Shown: one piece after another, positions 1 through 8,708 of the stretch
Layout of the letters: each line of letters begins with the position of its first letter
How positions within the stretch are numbered: position 1 is the first letter of the stretch
DNA from: CANJBX01 sp035556735
GTDB lineage: Bacteria > Pseudomonadota > Alphaproteobacteria > Rhizobiales > Xanthobacteraceae
Assembly: GCA_035556735.1 (NCBI GenBank)
Contig: DATMFF010000003.1
Span: forward strand, 62,001 to 126,000
DNA: 64,000 bases
Reading direction: 5' to 3'
The notes under the pieces: generated by a model
What the model was told of the DNA's origin: nothing
The model's database searches: none
Seen by the model: the letters and a program-made list of their open reading frames with translations, nothing else
Position numbers and translations under genes: made by a program

Positions 1-185
1 ATCTCGACCTTTCCGCCCGTGATCGGCACGATGACGTAGGGCAGCGTGTGATGGTGCCACGGCTTGCGGCCGCGCGGCGCCACCTGCATGTCCCAAATGC
101 GTACCTGGTCATTCTCGAAAATCACCCTGGTGCCGATCGGCCCGTTGGGATTTTCACGCGTGGGCTCGTCGCTCGCCACGGTCAT
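1..185 (-). CDS. Cupin-fold protein, 3' end outside the window
   Basis: This is the N-terminal ~61 codons of a gene that runs off the left edge. The translation starts MTVASDEPTRENPNGPIGTR and continues through an IFENDQVRIWDM stretch and a PWHHHTLPYVIVPITGGKVE stretch. That pattern, an ENDxVR strand followed by a His-rich metal-binding turn, is typical of small single-domain cupins. The start at 185 is preceded by AAGGGGAGGA. It lies 30 bp downstream of the E1-beta stop on the same strand, so it is probably the third gene of that operon. The substrate is unknown. The cupin call rests on a partial protein. Confidence 0.7.
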   Translation of the reverse strand, partial: MTVASDEPTRENPNGPIGTRVIFENDQVRIWDMQVAPRGRKPWHHHTLPYVIVPITGGKVE

Positions 186-215
186 TCCTCCCCTTGGACG
201 CGGCCGGCGGGCGCT

Positions 216-1196
216 TCAGCTTTGCAGCGACCGCCGGATCGTTTCGGCGATGCGCTCGGGCGTCGGCAGGACCATGTCCTCGAGAATGTCGGCGGCAGGC
301 AGCGGAATATGGGGGGTGGTGATCCGCACCGGCGGGCCGTCGAGGTCGTAGAAGGCCTCGTCGGCAACGATCGACACGATTTCGGCCCCCCAGCCGCACA
401 GCCGCGGGTTTTCCTCCACGGTAAACAGGCGATGGGTGCGGCCGACCGAGCCGAGGATCGTCTGGGTGTCGAGCGGCACCAGTGAGCGGACGTCGATCAC
501 CTCGCAATCGATGCCGTGCTCGGCCTTGAGCTTCTCGGCGGCGGCGAGTGCTCGCGGCACCATCAGCGCGAGCGCGAGGATAGTCGCGTCCTTGCCCGGC
601 CGGATGATGCTGGCGGTGCCGAGCGTGTCGACAATCTCGCCGTCCGGCACCTCGCCCTTCATCGCATACAGCGATTTGTGCTCGAGGAAGATGACCGGAT
701 CGGGATCGCGCACCGAGGCTGCGAGCAGCCCGATGACGTCGCGCGGCGTTGACGGCGCAACGACCTTCAAGCCGGGAATCATCATGCACCAGTTCTCGAC
801 GCTCTGCGAATGCTGCGCGCCGAAGCGGGAGCCGGCCCCGTTGCCGGTGCGTACGACCAGCGGACATTTGAGCTGGCCGTTGCTCATGTAGCGGCTCTTG
901 GGAAACTCGTTCGCGATGTAATCGAAGCAAACCGCAACGAAGTCAGAGAACATGATCTCCGCGATCGGCTTGAGGCCGGTCATCGCCGCGCCCATGGCTG
1001 CGCCGAGGATCGCTTGTTCCGAGATCGGCGTGTCGCGCACGCGCTTAGGCCCGAACTGCTCGTACAGGCCGACAGTCGCCTTGAACACTCCGCCCGCCTT
1101 GGCGACGTCCTCGCCGAAGAAAATCACGTCCGGATCGCGCGCCATCTCCTGCGCAATGCCGCGCGCAACCGCATCGCGATAGGTCAGTTCCGCCAT
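216..1196 (-). CDS. 2-oxoacid (acetoin/pyruvate-type) dehydrogenase E1 component, beta subunit
   Basis: 326 aa, the usual length for a separate E1-beta chain. It pairs with the alpha subunit to bind thiamine diphosphate and decarboxylate a 2-oxoacid or acetoin. Visible are the N-terminal LTYRDAVARGIAQEM, the FGEDV region with its ThDP-activating Glu, DTPISEQAILGAAMGAAMTG, and the C-terminal transketolase-like domain ending near LPTPERI. I take ATG 1196 as the start rather than GTG 1202 because GGAGG sits six bases before it. It overlaps the 3' end of the alpha gene by 13 bp, implying translational coupling. No E2 or E3 gene is in the window, so the exact substrate stays open; sequence style favours the AcoB group. 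Confidence 0.88.
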   Translation of the reverse strand: MAELTYRDAVARGIAQEMARDPDVIFFGEDVAKAGGVFKATVGLYEQFGPKRVRDTPISEQAILGAAMGAAMTGLKPIAEIMFSDFVAVCFDYIANEFPKSRYMSNGQLKCPLVVRTGNGAGSRFGAQHSQSVENWCMMIPGLKVVAPSTPRDVIGLLAASVRDPDPVIFLEHKSLYAMKGEVPDGEIVDTLGTASIIRPGKDATILALALMVPRALAAAEKLKAEHGIDCEVIDVRSLVPLDTQTILGSVGRTHRLFTVEENPRLCGWGAEIVSIVADEAFYDLDGPPVRITTPHIPLPAADILEDMVLPTPERIAETIRRSLQS

Positions 1197-2218
1197 GCCC
1201 ACCCTCCATCGGCGTAAACGTCCGTGAAGAGGATGTCCGCGGGCGGCATCGGCGCCTTCTTGCAGGCCTCGGTCGCCTCGTCGACCTCGCGCCGCACATC
1301 CTCGTCGATCTTCGCAATCGCCGCCTCAGAGATACCGAACTGCTTGAGCCGCTCGCGGTAGATCACGACGGGATCATGCTGCTTCCAGCGCTCGAGCTCC
1401 CCCTCGGGCCGGTACTTGGCGGGGTCGGCGCGCGAGTGTCCGGAATGACGGTAGGTCATGCACTCGATCAGCGAGGGCCCATGTCCGGCGCGTGCGCGCG
1501 CATAGGCGGCGCTGGCAGTGCGGTAGACGATGTCGGCGTCGTTGCCGTCGATGATGATGCGGTCGAGACCATAGGCCGATGCGCGGTCGGCGGCAGGATG
1601 CTCCACAGCGGTCACCTCGCCGATCGGCGTGTATTCCATGTACAGGTTGTTCTCGCACACGAACACGACGGGCAGCTTCCAGATTGCCGCGAAGTTGAGC
1701 GCCTCGTGGAACGCGCCGATGTTGGTGGTGCCGTCGCCGAAAAAGCACACCGACACGTCGCTGTGGCCCTTGTATTGCGCGCGTAGCGCGGCGCCACAGG
1801 CAATCGGCAGGTGCGCGCCGATGATCGCGTAGGATCCCATCACGCCGTGCTCGGTCGAGGTGAGGTGCATGGAGCCGCCCTTGCCGCGCATCAGCCCATT
1901 GTCGCGCTGCATCAGTTCGCCCAGCACCTTCTCGACCGACACGCCGCGCGCCAGGGTGTGCGCGTGCCCGCGGTACGTGCAGAACGACAGGTCTCCCGGC
2001 CGCATCGCCTCGGCGAACCCGGCGGCGATCGCTTCCTGTCCGAGCGACAGGTGGCTCGTGCCCTTCACGAGGTTTTGCAGGAACAGATCAAAGGCGCGCT
2101 GCTCGGCTTCCCGGATCAGCATCTGCGAATGGTAGAGCTTGAGCCGCAGTTGCTCGCCGATGTCGTCATTTACGACGGGTGTCACAACGGCCTGAGCAAG
2201 GCCTGGAGTCTTCGGCAT
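1184..2218 (-). CDS. 2-oxoacid (acetoin/pyruvate-type) dehydrogenase E1 component, alpha subunit
   Basis: 344 aa. The ThDP-binding motif runs from GDG (161-163) to NN (190-191), with the usual ~30-residue spacing. Upstream are the GTSHLSLGQEAIAAG and YRGHAHTLARG active-site segments; downstream is the TYRHSGHSRADPAKYR phosphorylation-loop region typical of E1-alpha chains. The start at 2218 is preceded by AAGGGAAC. It is the first gene of a minus-strand operon alpha-beta-cupin. With E1-beta it would feed acyl groups to a lipoyl E2 that must be encoded elsewhere or just beyond the left edge. AcoA-like (acetoin) and PdhA-like assignments cannot be separated by eye. Confidence 0.88.
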   Translation of the reverse strand: MPKTPGLAQAVVTPVVNDDIGEQLRLKLYHSQMLIREAEQRAFDLFLQNLVKGTSHLSLGQEAIAAGFAEAMRPGDLSFCTYRGHAHTLARGVSVEKVLGELMQRDNGLMRGKGGSMHLTSTEHGVMGSYAIIGAHLPIACGAALRAQYKGHSDVSVCFFGDGTTNIGAFHEALNFAAIWKLPVVFVCENNLYMEYTPIGEVTAVEHPAADRASAYGLDRIIIDGNDADIVYRTASAAYARARAGHGPSLIECMTYRHSGHSRADPAKYRPEGELERWKQHDPVVIYRERLKQFGISEAAIAKIDEDVRREVDEATEACKKAPMPPADILFTDVYADGGWAWRN

Positions 2219-2641
2219 GGGTGTTCCCTTGAGTCGCCTTGGATTTCCAAGATTTTTGAGCGGCGCACGCCCTTATGGGAGGCTATCTGAAACGATTGTC
2301 AACCGACCTGCAAGTATGTCGAATATTCCCATCCAAACAGGGCGCTCAGCGCGCACAGCGGTGCTGGCAGATTGCAGATGAGCTTCGTCGCCTGCGACCA
2401 TCCGCCCCTGCGCGGCCGCGGCGCAGCGATCCTGCTCTCGCGGGGCATGTGTTGCGGTTGCAGGCCGGCCGCGGCAGTCCGATATTGCGGCCGTAAGCCA
2501 ACCTGCCCGCGGCGAGTGGGGTGGACGCATCAAACGCCGGCATCGTCGCGGCCGGCATCGTCGCGGCCGGCATCGTCGCGGCCGGCGGCGGCAATCGGCG
2601 GGCGAAAGCGGCGCGCCGCGCTCGATCCGGAATAATCGCCC
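2219..2641. other. Intergenic region, 423 bp, no convincing gene
   Basis: This holds the upstream region of the E1 operon and the 3' side of the PilZ gene. Short open frames on both strands have no recognisable domain and low-complexity Arg/Ala/Pro content, as expected by chance at this GC. The only clear structure is a 15-bp tandem repeat near 2536-2580. I see no tRNA or good rho-independent terminator. Confidence 0.6.
2536..2580. repeat. 15-bp tandem repeat, three copies
   Basis: Three exact consecutive copies of GCCGGCATCGTCGCG, followed by a partial fourth (GCCGGC). 15 bp keeps the reading frame, giving AGIVA-type pentapeptides in one frame, but no gene is supported across it. It looks like a simple replication-slippage tandem in noncoding DNA. 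Confidence 0.9.
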
Positions 2642-2893
2642 TCAGGCCGCGTGCTGCTCGAAGGCGACACCGATCTTGAGGCTGGAACGCCAAGCCACCC
2701 GGCACGGATGATGCACGCCATCGATCACGATATCGAAAGCGTCCGGAATGCCGTAGTGGTTATCCATCTGCAGGCAGGCGCCGCCCTCGGAGATGTTGCG
2801 CACCGTGCACGCGATCGGCGGCGCTTTCGCGGCCACGATGATCCTGCCGGACTTGAGCACGCGCGTGCGTGGACTTCGTCGACGCTCTTGCAT
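2642..2893 (-). CDS. PilZ-domain protein (candidate c-di-GMP binder)
   Basis: 83 aa, almost exactly one PilZ domain. The N-terminal arginine motif reads ERRRSPRTRV and the second signature NISEGGACL fits [D/N]xSxxG, the two elements that wrap cyclic-di-GMP in PilZ domains. The domain ends with a CRVAWRSSLKIGVAF strand. I chose ATG 2893 over the longer frame because AGGAG lies just before it and the PilZ motif begins at once. It stands alone with no motility or cellulose gene next to it, so its output is unknown. Stand-alone PilZ proteins of this size are common in Hyphomicrobiales. Confidence 0.85.
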   Translation of the reverse strand: MQERRRSPRTRVLKSGRIIVAAKAPPIACTVRNISEGGACLQMDNHYGIPDAFDIVIDGVHHPCRVAWRSSLKIGVAFEQHAA

Positions 2894-3141
2894 GTCACCT
2901 CTCCTGTTTGAGGCGCATTCAGAATTCTGCGCGCAGGGCATTACCTGCAATTTAATGCAATCTGCGAATCCGCGTTAACAGCCGCGGCTATGCATCGCAT
3001 CGGGGCATGCCCTCCGTGCCCTGCCGGCACCGCATGGCTTTCGGGCCTCGTTCTGGCCCTACGGCCGCGGCTCGGTTAAATTTGAGTTTCAATGAACGTA
3101 GCCGGTCGACCGGCGCCGCGGTGCAACGGAGGACGACAAGG

Positions 3142-4155
3142 ATGGCCGAGATCGTGTTCGGATTTGGAACGTCCCACGGGCCTTTGCTGGCGACTCCGCC
3201 GCACGAATGGGACCTGCGCGCCAATGTCGACCGCAAGAACAAGGCGCTGGCTTTCCGCGATGGCACTTTCGACTTTCAGCAGCTCTACGATCTCCGCAAG
3301 GGAGAGCACTTCGAGAAGCAGAACGCGCTCGACGTACGCAGTGAGCGCCACGCCCGCTGCCAGCGTCAACTCGACGTCATCGCCGAGCGGGTGGCCGAGG
3401 TAAATCCTGACGTGCTGGTGATCGTCGGCGACGATCATCACGAGTGGTTCCTCAACGATATCCAGCCGGCGTTCTCCATCTTCCACGGCCAGCAGGTATT
3501 CAATCGCGCCCTTACCAAGGCCGAGGAGGAGGAGAAGATCGCCAATGGCGGCGGCTACGCCATGAAAATCTATTACCCGCAGAAGGATGAGATCTATCCA
3601 TGTCCGTCCGGACTGGCGGCGCACATCGTACAGCACACCGTCCGGGAAGACTTCGACACGACGTCGCTCGGGGAGCAGCCAGCCACCAACGGGCAACTTC
3701 GCCAGCTTGGCCATTCCTATGGCTTCATTTACAGGCGCGTGCTCAACAGCCGGCCGGTGCCGCTCATTCCTGTGCTGGTGAATACCTATTATCCGCCGAA
3801 CCAGCCGACGCCCAAGCGCTGCCTCGAGTTCGGCCGCGCGATGGCGCGGGCGATCAAGTCGTGGAAGGGCAGCGAGCGTGTGGCGGTCGTCGCGTCGGGC
3901 GGGGTCTCGCACTTCGTGGTGGACGAGGACTTCGACCGGCGGCTGCTCACGGCCATGGAGAAGCGAGACTACAAAACCCTGGTCGCGGAGCCCGACGTGC
4001 ATTTCCGCTCGGGCACCTCGGAGACCAAGAACTGGCTGGTGGTCGCGGGCATGCTGGCGGAAACCAACTTGCAGATGGACCTGCTTGATTACGTGCCGTG
4101 CTACCGCTCGGAGGCCGGCACCGGCAGCGGCATGGCCTTCGCGACCTGGCAGTAA
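3142..4155 (+). CDS. Class III extradiol ring-cleavage dioxygenase family protein (LigB-like)
   Basis: 337 aa. Family members use non-haem Fe(II) to open catechol-type rings; relatives also act on other cyclic substrates. Visible are the N-terminal FGFGTSHGPLLATPP with the family's iron-ligand His, the VIVGDDHHEWF segment with the second histidine pair, and VAVVASGGVSHFVVDEDFD with the catalytic His near the C terminus. ATG 3142 has GGAGG 11 bases upstream, while the longer frame lacks an RBS. It runs convergent to the ABC importer that follows; no ring hydroxylase or hydrolase is adjacent, so the aromatic substrate cannot be named. Confidence 0.82.
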   Translation: MAEIVFGFGTSHGPLLATPPHEWDLRANVDRKNKALAFRDGTFDFQQLYDLRKGEHFEKQNALDVRSERHARCQRQLDVIAERVAEVNPDVLVIVGDDHHEWFLNDIQPAFSIFHGQQVFNRALTKAEEEEKIANGGGYAMKIYYPQKDEIYPCPSGLAAHIVQHTVREDFDTTSLGEQPATNGQLRQLGHSYGFIYRRVLNSRPVPLIPVLVNTYYPPNQPTPKRCLEFGRAMARAIKSWKGSERVAVVASGGVSHFVVDEDFDRRLLTAMEKRDYKTLVAEPDVHFRSGTSETKNWLVVAGMLAETNLQMDLLDYVPCYRSEAGTGSGMAFATWQ

Positions 4156-4160
4156 ACCCG

Positions 4161-4973
4161 TCAGCTCTCGCGCTCGACTGCGCTCTCGTGCCAGCGCCGC
4201 AGCATGACGTGTGAGAACAGCGACAGCGCGAAGAAGATCACGATCCCGGCGAGCGAGAGCAGGAGCAGCGCGGCAAACATGCGCGGGATGTTCAGGCGGT
4301 AGCCGGACTCTGCGATGCGGTAAGCGAGACCGGATCCGGCGCCGGCGGAGCCGGCCGCAATCTCGGCCACCACCGCGCCGATCAGCGACAGGCCGCCGGC
4401 GATCTTCAGGCCTTCCAGCATGAAGGGTAGGGCCGAGGGCAGCTTGAGGCGGAACAACACCTGCGCGCGCGTCGCTCCGCACAGGCGGAAGAGGTCCCGC
4501 AGGTTGTGGTCCACCGAATTGAGGCCGAGCGTCGTGTTGGCGAGGACGGGGAAGAACGCCACGATCCAGGCACAGGCGAGCACGGCAAGATGCTGCGGCA
4601 GGTAGATCAGCAGCAGCGGCGCGATGGCGACGATCGGGGTGACCTGCAGGACCACGGCGTAGGGATAGAGCGAATATTCGACGAGCCGCGATTGGTTGAA
4701 GAGGATCGCGAGCCCGACGCCGCCGACCAGCGCCAGCAGCAGACCCTGGAAGGTCGTCGTCAGCGTAACGAGCAGCGACTGCCACAGGATGGGCCAGTCG
4801 GTCACCAGCGTGTTCGCGACGAGGCCAGGCCCGGGCAATACGTAAGGCGGGACGTCGTTCACCTTGACGACGAGGTGCCACACGAGCCCGCCGAGCAGGA
4901 GGGCGAGGAGCGGCAGCGCCAGACGCAGGATGCGCTCGCGCCGCGCGCGCGCGGGCGTATCGAGCTCGTTCAT
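4161..4973 (-). CDS. ABC transporter permease (SsuC/TauC/ThiX type)
   Basis: 270 aa inner-membrane permease with about six hydrophobic helices. The EAA-like cytoplasmic loop is visible around LFRLCGATRAQVLFRLKLPS, followed by ALPFMLEGLKIAGGLSLIG. Its start at 4973 overlaps the ATPase stop as ATGA (4970-4973), so translation is coupled. It is the third gene of the operon binding protein - ATPase - permease. Nitrate/sulfonate/taurine/hydroxymethylpyrimidine importers share this architecture; the substrate has to be judged from the binding protein and the neighbouring amidohydrolase. Confidence 0.9.
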   Translation of the reverse strand: MNELDTPARARRERILRLALPLLALLLGGLVWHLVVKVNDVPPYVLPGPGLVANTLVTDWPILWQSLLVTLTTTFQGLLLALVGGVGLAILFNQSRLVEYSLYPYAVVLQVTPIVAIAPLLLIYLPQHLAVLACAWIVAFFPVLANTTLGLNSVDHNLRDLFRLCGATRAQVLFRLKLPSALPFMLEGLKIAGGLSLIGAVVAEIAAGSAGAGSGLAYRIAESGYRLNIPRMFAALLLLSLAGIVIFFALSLFSHVMLRRWHESAVERES

Positions 4974-5746
4974 GGCCGCGTCTCCATGGCGGCCGAGAGT
5001 GCCTCCGACGCGCGCCGGCAATAGGCGGCGTATTCCGGCGAAGTGCGGAACGCGTCGCCGCGCGGATAGGGCGCCTCGATCGCAAGCTCGGCAAAGACGC
5101 GCCCGGGGCGCGGCGTCATCACCACGATCCGCTGCGACAGGAACACGGATTCGAACACCGAGTGGGTGACGAACACCACGGTCATTCCAAGGCCCGACGC
5201 CAGCGCCATCAGGTCGTTGTTGAGCTTGAATCGCGTGATCTCGTCGAGCGCGGCGAAGGGTTCGTCCATCAACAACAGCCTGGGCGTCGTGACCAGCGCG
5301 CGCGCGATCGACACACGCATCTTCATGCCGCCGGAGAGCTGGCGCGGATAGGCCGCCGCGAAGCCGGCGAGCCCGACCTGCTCGAGCACCTTCTCGACGC
5401 GCGCCGTGATCTCCGCCGTCGGCGCACCCTTGAGCTTGAGCGGAAGCGCGACGTTGCCCGCGACGGTGGTCCACGGCATCAGCGTCGGCTCCTGGAACAC
5501 GAAGCCGATCTCGCCGTGCGCCGCGCCGCCGCCGGGCCACGACACCGTGCCGCGCGTCGCATCGCTGAGCGCCGCCATCAGCCGCAGCGCCGTCGATTTG
5601 CCGCAGCCCGAGGGGCCGAGCAGCGTGACGAATTCCCCCGCGCGGACGTCGAGGTCGAGGCGGGCGATCGCCTGCGTCCCGTCGGCGAAGACCTTTTCGA
5701 CGCCGCGAAGCGTGACGACTGCAGGGGCCCCGGCTGTGGTGGTCAC
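4970..5746 (-). CDS. ABC transporter ATP-binding protein (SsuB/TauB/ThiZ type)
   Basis: 258 aa. Walker A GPSGCGKST at 44-52, Q-loop near FVFQEP (83-88), signature LSGGM at 137-141, Walker B LLLMDEP at 157-163, and the switch His in FVTHSV. This is a complete nucleotide-binding subunit for the importer formed with the permease downstream. The start is GTG at 5746, seven bases after the binding-protein stop, with no stronger in-frame ATG. The order binding protein - ATPase - permease and the tight spacing argue for one transcript from about 6.8 kb leftward. Confidence 0.92.
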   Translation of the reverse strand: MTTTAGAPAVVTLRGVEKVFADGTQAIARLDLDVRAGEFVTLLGPSGCGKSTALRLMAALSDATRGTVSWPGGGAAHGEIGFVFQEPTLMPWTTVAGNVALPLKLKGAPTAEITARVEKVLEQVGLAGFAAAYPRQLSGGMKMRVSIARALVTTPRLLLMDEPFAALDEITRFKLNNDLMALASGLGMTVVFVTHSVFESVFLSQRIVVMTPRPGRVFAELAIEAPYPRGDAFRTSPEYAAYCRRASEALSAAMETRP

Positions 5747-5753
5747 GGCCGGC

Positions 5754-6761
5754 CTAGTTCTTCGGACGCAGATCGAGTCCGACCTTCTTGTTGACGAAGC
5801 GCAGCGTATAGGACTGCCGGTAGTCGACGGTCTGCTTGACCACGCCGGAGCGCACCATTTTCTCGAAGAAGCTCGACATGCGCGCGTCGGTCATGGCGCC
5901 GATGCCGAGGGTGAGCGAGTCGCCGGAGTCGACGATGCCGTATTCTTTCATCTTCGCGACGGAGTAGGCGAGGAGGTCGTCCGTCATCTCTGGGTTGAAC
6001 TTCTTGATCATCGCGTTTGCGGCTTTGTTGTCGCCGTAGATGTAGTTGTACCAGCCGATGATCGAAGCATCGACGAAACGCTGCACGAGGCCGGGCTTCT
6101 TCTCGATGAGATCCTTGCGCGTTTCGATCAGCGTCGAATAGGTGTTGAAGCCCTGATCAGCGAGCAGGAACACCTTCGGCTTGACGCCGGTCTGCTTCTC
6201 GATCGCATAGGGCTCGGACGTCACATACCCCTGCATGGCCGAGCGGCGGTCGGCCAGGAACGGCTGCGGGTTGAACGTGTAGGGCTTCACCTGGGCGTCG
6301 CTGAAGCCGTAATCCTTCTTGAGCCACTGATAATAGGAGGCGATGCCTTCCTTCGACACGAAGATCGTGAGCTTCTTGAGGTCGGAGAAGTCCTTGATGT
6401 CCTGATCGGGATGGGCGATCAGAACCTGCGGGTCCTTCTGGAACGACGCGGCGATCGCGATGGTAGGGATCTTCTGTTCGACCGCGTCGAAGGATTGCAG
6501 CGAGTTGGCGCTCATGTAGAAGTCGAGCTTGCCGACCGGCAGAAGAATGCGGTTGTTCACGTTCGGCCCGCCCGGAACGATCGTGACATCGAGGCCGTAT
6601 TTCCTGTAGGTGCCGTCGGCCACCGCCTGATAGAACCCGCCATGCTCGGCTTCCGCCACCCAGTTGGTTCCGAACGAGACCTTGTCGAGCGCCTGCGCGG
6701 AGGCCGTCGTGGCGGCGGCAAGCGTCAGCAGCGCGGCGAGGCTTGCGCGAAAGCGGGTCAT
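5754..6761 (-). CDS. ABC transporter substrate-binding protein, NMT1/THI5-like
   Basis: 335 aa with a clear signal peptide (MTRFRASLAALLTLAAATTASA, cleaved near residue 22). The mature protein shows the NMT1/THI5 pattern: FGTNWVAEAEHGGFYQAVADGTYRKYGLDV, where the GGFYQA segment and a YGLDV strand are shared with thiamine-pyrimidine and sulfonate binders. It is periplasmic and delivers ligand to the permease/ATPase pair. The start at 6761 is preceded by GGGAG. The gene is divergent from the creatininase-family gene (111-bp gap), suggesting joint control. The ligand may be a small cyclic nitrogen compound, but this is inference. Confidence 0.88.
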   Translation of the reverse strand: MTRFRASLAALLTLAAATTASAQALDKVSFGTNWVAEAEHGGFYQAVADGTYRKYGLDVTIVPGGPNVNNRILLPVGKLDFYMSANSLQSFDAVEQKIPTIAIAASFQKDPQVLIAHPDQDIKDFSDLKKLTIFVSKEGIASYYQWLKKDYGFSDAQVKPYTFNPQPFLADRRSAMQGYVTSEPYAIEKQTGVKPKVFLLADQGFNTYSTLIETRKDLIEKKPGLVQRFVDASIIGWYNYIYGDNKAANAMIKKFNPEMTDDLLAYSVAKMKEYGIVDSGDSLTLGIGAMTDARMSSFFEKMVRSGVVKQTVDYRQSYTLRFVNKKVGLDLRPKN

Positions 6762-6872
6762 GGCTTCAAGCTCCCGGAGTAGGATAATCGTGCGGCAATG
6801 GCCGCTTAGGGTAACGCGACGCGAGCGGTTTTCCCATCTCGCGTTGTCGCAAGCAAACGGAAACTGAACGGA

Positions 6873-7694
6873 ATGCCGACGCTGCCGAAACGTGACTGGG
6901 CCGAGATGACCTGGCAGGATTTTTCCGCGCCCGACCTGGCGGAGTGGGTCGCGGTGCTGCCCGTGGCGGCGACCGAACAGCACGGGCCCCATCTGCCGCT
7001 CGGCGTCGACGCTATGATCGGGCGGGCCTATCTCGCGCGCGTGCGTGCGCTGCTGCCGGAGGGGCTGCCCGCCACCTTCCTGCCGCTGCAGGACATCGGC
7101 GTGTCGGTCGAGCATCTGGCGTTCCCGGGGACGCTCACGATGACCGCCTCGACGGTGATCCAGGCTTGGCGGGAGATCGGCGAGAGCGTGGCGCGCGCAG
7201 GCGTGCGCAAGCTTGTGATCGTCACCAGCCATGGCGGCAACGTGCCGACGATGGACGTGGTCGCGCGCGAGTTGCGCGTGCGCCAGAACATGCTGGTGGT
7301 CACCTGTGCGTGGCAGAACTTCGGCTACCCCGACGGGCTGTTCGACCCGCAGGAGCGCCAGCACGGCATCCACGGCGGCGCGATCGAGACCTCGCTGATG
7401 CTGGCCGCGGCCCGCGATCTCGTGCGCATGGACAAGGCGCCGGTTGCGACCTCGGTGACCGTGGAGATGGAGCGCACGCTGCACTGGCTGCGGCTGTCGC
7501 GGCCCGCGGGCTTCGGCTGGATGACGCAGGATCTGCATGTTTCGGGCGCAGTGGGCGATGCGACGCGCGCGAGCGCGGAGAGGGGCGAGGCCGCATTCGC
7601 GCACGGCGCGAGGGCGTTCGTCGAACTGCTGGCCGACGTGCATGGCTTCGATCTGACGCGGCTCGGCGAGGGACCGCTCGGCGAGGGACGGTAG
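6873..7694 (+). CDS. Creatininase-family amidohydrolase
   Basis: 273 aa. Family members hydrolyse cyclic or formyl amides with a two-metal centre (creatininase, the FAPy deformylase ArfB, mycofactocin MftE). Ligand positions are readable: E35 and H37 in EQHGPHLPLGVD with D46, H120 in SHGGN, and H167/E172 in HGGAIET. These match creatininase numbering closely (E34, H36, D45, H120, E122 region). It is divergently transcribed from the NMT1/THI5-type importer, so transporter and enzyme probably serve the same compound. True creatinine use is not implied by the motif alone. Confidence 0.88.
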   Translation: MPTLPKRDWAEMTWQDFSAPDLAEWVAVLPVAATEQHGPHLPLGVDAMIGRAYLARVRALLPEGLPATFLPLQDIGVSVEHLAFPGTLTMTASTVIQAWREIGESVARAGVRKLVIVTSHGGNVPTMDVVARELRVRQNMLVVTCAWQNFGYPDGLFDPQERQHGIHGGAIETSLMLAAARDLVRMDKAPVATSVTVEMERTLHWLRLSRPAGFGWMTQDLHVSGAVGDATRASAERGEAAFAHGARAFVELLADVHGFDLTRLGEGPLGEGR

Positions 7695-8027
7695 AGGGCG
7701 CCGGCGCGGCGCTGCGGACGCGCCGCGGATGCGGATGAGAGGTTTCGGAGGGAGATTGACATAGGTTCGGCGGCGGCCGGCCCTGGTCCCGGCGGACGCG
7801 CGAGCCGCGCGCGGGGTCGTCCGGCCCGGCGGTGCATGTGGTGCTGCTGCTCGGAACATCTCTTTGGTCCCATCGTGATGACCGGCAGCCCGCGCAAAAA
7901 CGCGCGCACGCGGCGGGCCGGTCGCAGGCTGTCCGCCGGCATGATCGGTTTGCGCGCGGTGCCCGGGAAGCGCGCGCCTGCACAGCTGGGAACTTCGCGG
8001 AAAACCTGGCAGGACTTCTGCGGCCGG
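7695..8027. other. Intergenic region, 333 bp, nothing recognised
   Basis: This lies between the convergent creatininase-family and GNAT genes. All open frames here are extensions or antisense shadows. No tRNA, palindromic repeat or U-tailed hairpin stands out. Confidence 0.5.
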
Positions 8028-8519
8028 CTACGGCCCGGCCAGCCGCTTGCGGAAGCGCAGCGCGTCGCCGAGGTCCTTGTAATAGCCGACGTGGCGGCCG
8101 AACGGCTCGTAGCCCGCCTTGCGGTAGCAGGCGATGGCGCGCGGATTGTCCTCGTGCACCTCGAGGCGGACCTCGACGCACCGGCGCGCCGCCGCAGCTT
8201 GCTCGCAGGCATCGAGCAGGGCGGACGCGACGCCGCAGCCTTCGCACTCGCGCGCCACCGCCAGCGAATAGAGCCGCGCCAGGTTGCTGGCCGCGCGGAA
8301 CAGCACGATCGCGCAGCCGGCGAGGGCGCCGCCGCATTCGGCGATCAGCACGTCGGCGGTGGCGACATGGAGGAAGCGGCGCAGGCACGCGCGCGACATC
8401 GCATCGTGCGCGAACACGCGCCGCTCGAGCGCGACGAGCGCAGCGAGATCGTCCAGCGTCCCCGCACGGACACGGACCTGAACCTGCGGGGCCGAACGTC
8501 GAAGGACAGCCGAGCGCAT
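8028..8519 (-). CDS. GNAT-family N-acetyltransferase (RimI-like)
   Basis: 163 aa single GNAT domain. Motif A is visible as ARLYSLAVARECEGCGVASALLDAC, with the acetyl-CoA pyrophosphate loop in the form RxxGxA/G, here ECEGCGVAS. Motif B follows as VRLEVHEDNPRAIACYRKAGYEPFG, the classic EVxxxNxxAxxxYxxxGF pattern of RimI-type protein acetyltransferases. ATG 8519 is the only in-frame start before the domain. The acceptor is unknown; the flanking genes are unrelated. Confidence 0.85.
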   Translation of the reverse strand: MRSAVLRRSAPQVQVRVRAGTLDDLAALVALERRVFAHDAMSRACLRRFLHVATADVLIAECGGALAGCAIVLFRAASNLARLYSLAVARECEGCGVASALLDACEQAAAARRCVEVRLEVHEDNPRAIACYRKAGYEPFGRHVGYYKDLGDALRFRKRLAGP

Positions 8520-8708
8520 GCGGCAACTATCCGCCTGCGGCGGACGACGCGCAAGACGGGACAGCGAACGGCGAACAGCGGAGGGCGGTATCCGTTCGGC
8601 GTCCCAAATGTCGCCGCGCCGGGGTGCTGCTCGCTATCCTCTATCCGCCGCTCGCTGTTCCCTATTCAGCCATTCGCAACATCCCGTTCGCGCTGCTCGC
8701 GATTCGCG

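Noticed and set aside
2536..2580. Tandem repeat considered as a CRISPR remnant
   Set aside because: Units are directly adjacent with no spacers, only 15 bp, and there are no cas genes in the window.
4161..5540. Longer permease frame extending into the ATPase gene
   Set aside because: The extension is the wrong frame of the ATPase; the ATGA overlap at 4970-4973 gives the natural start.
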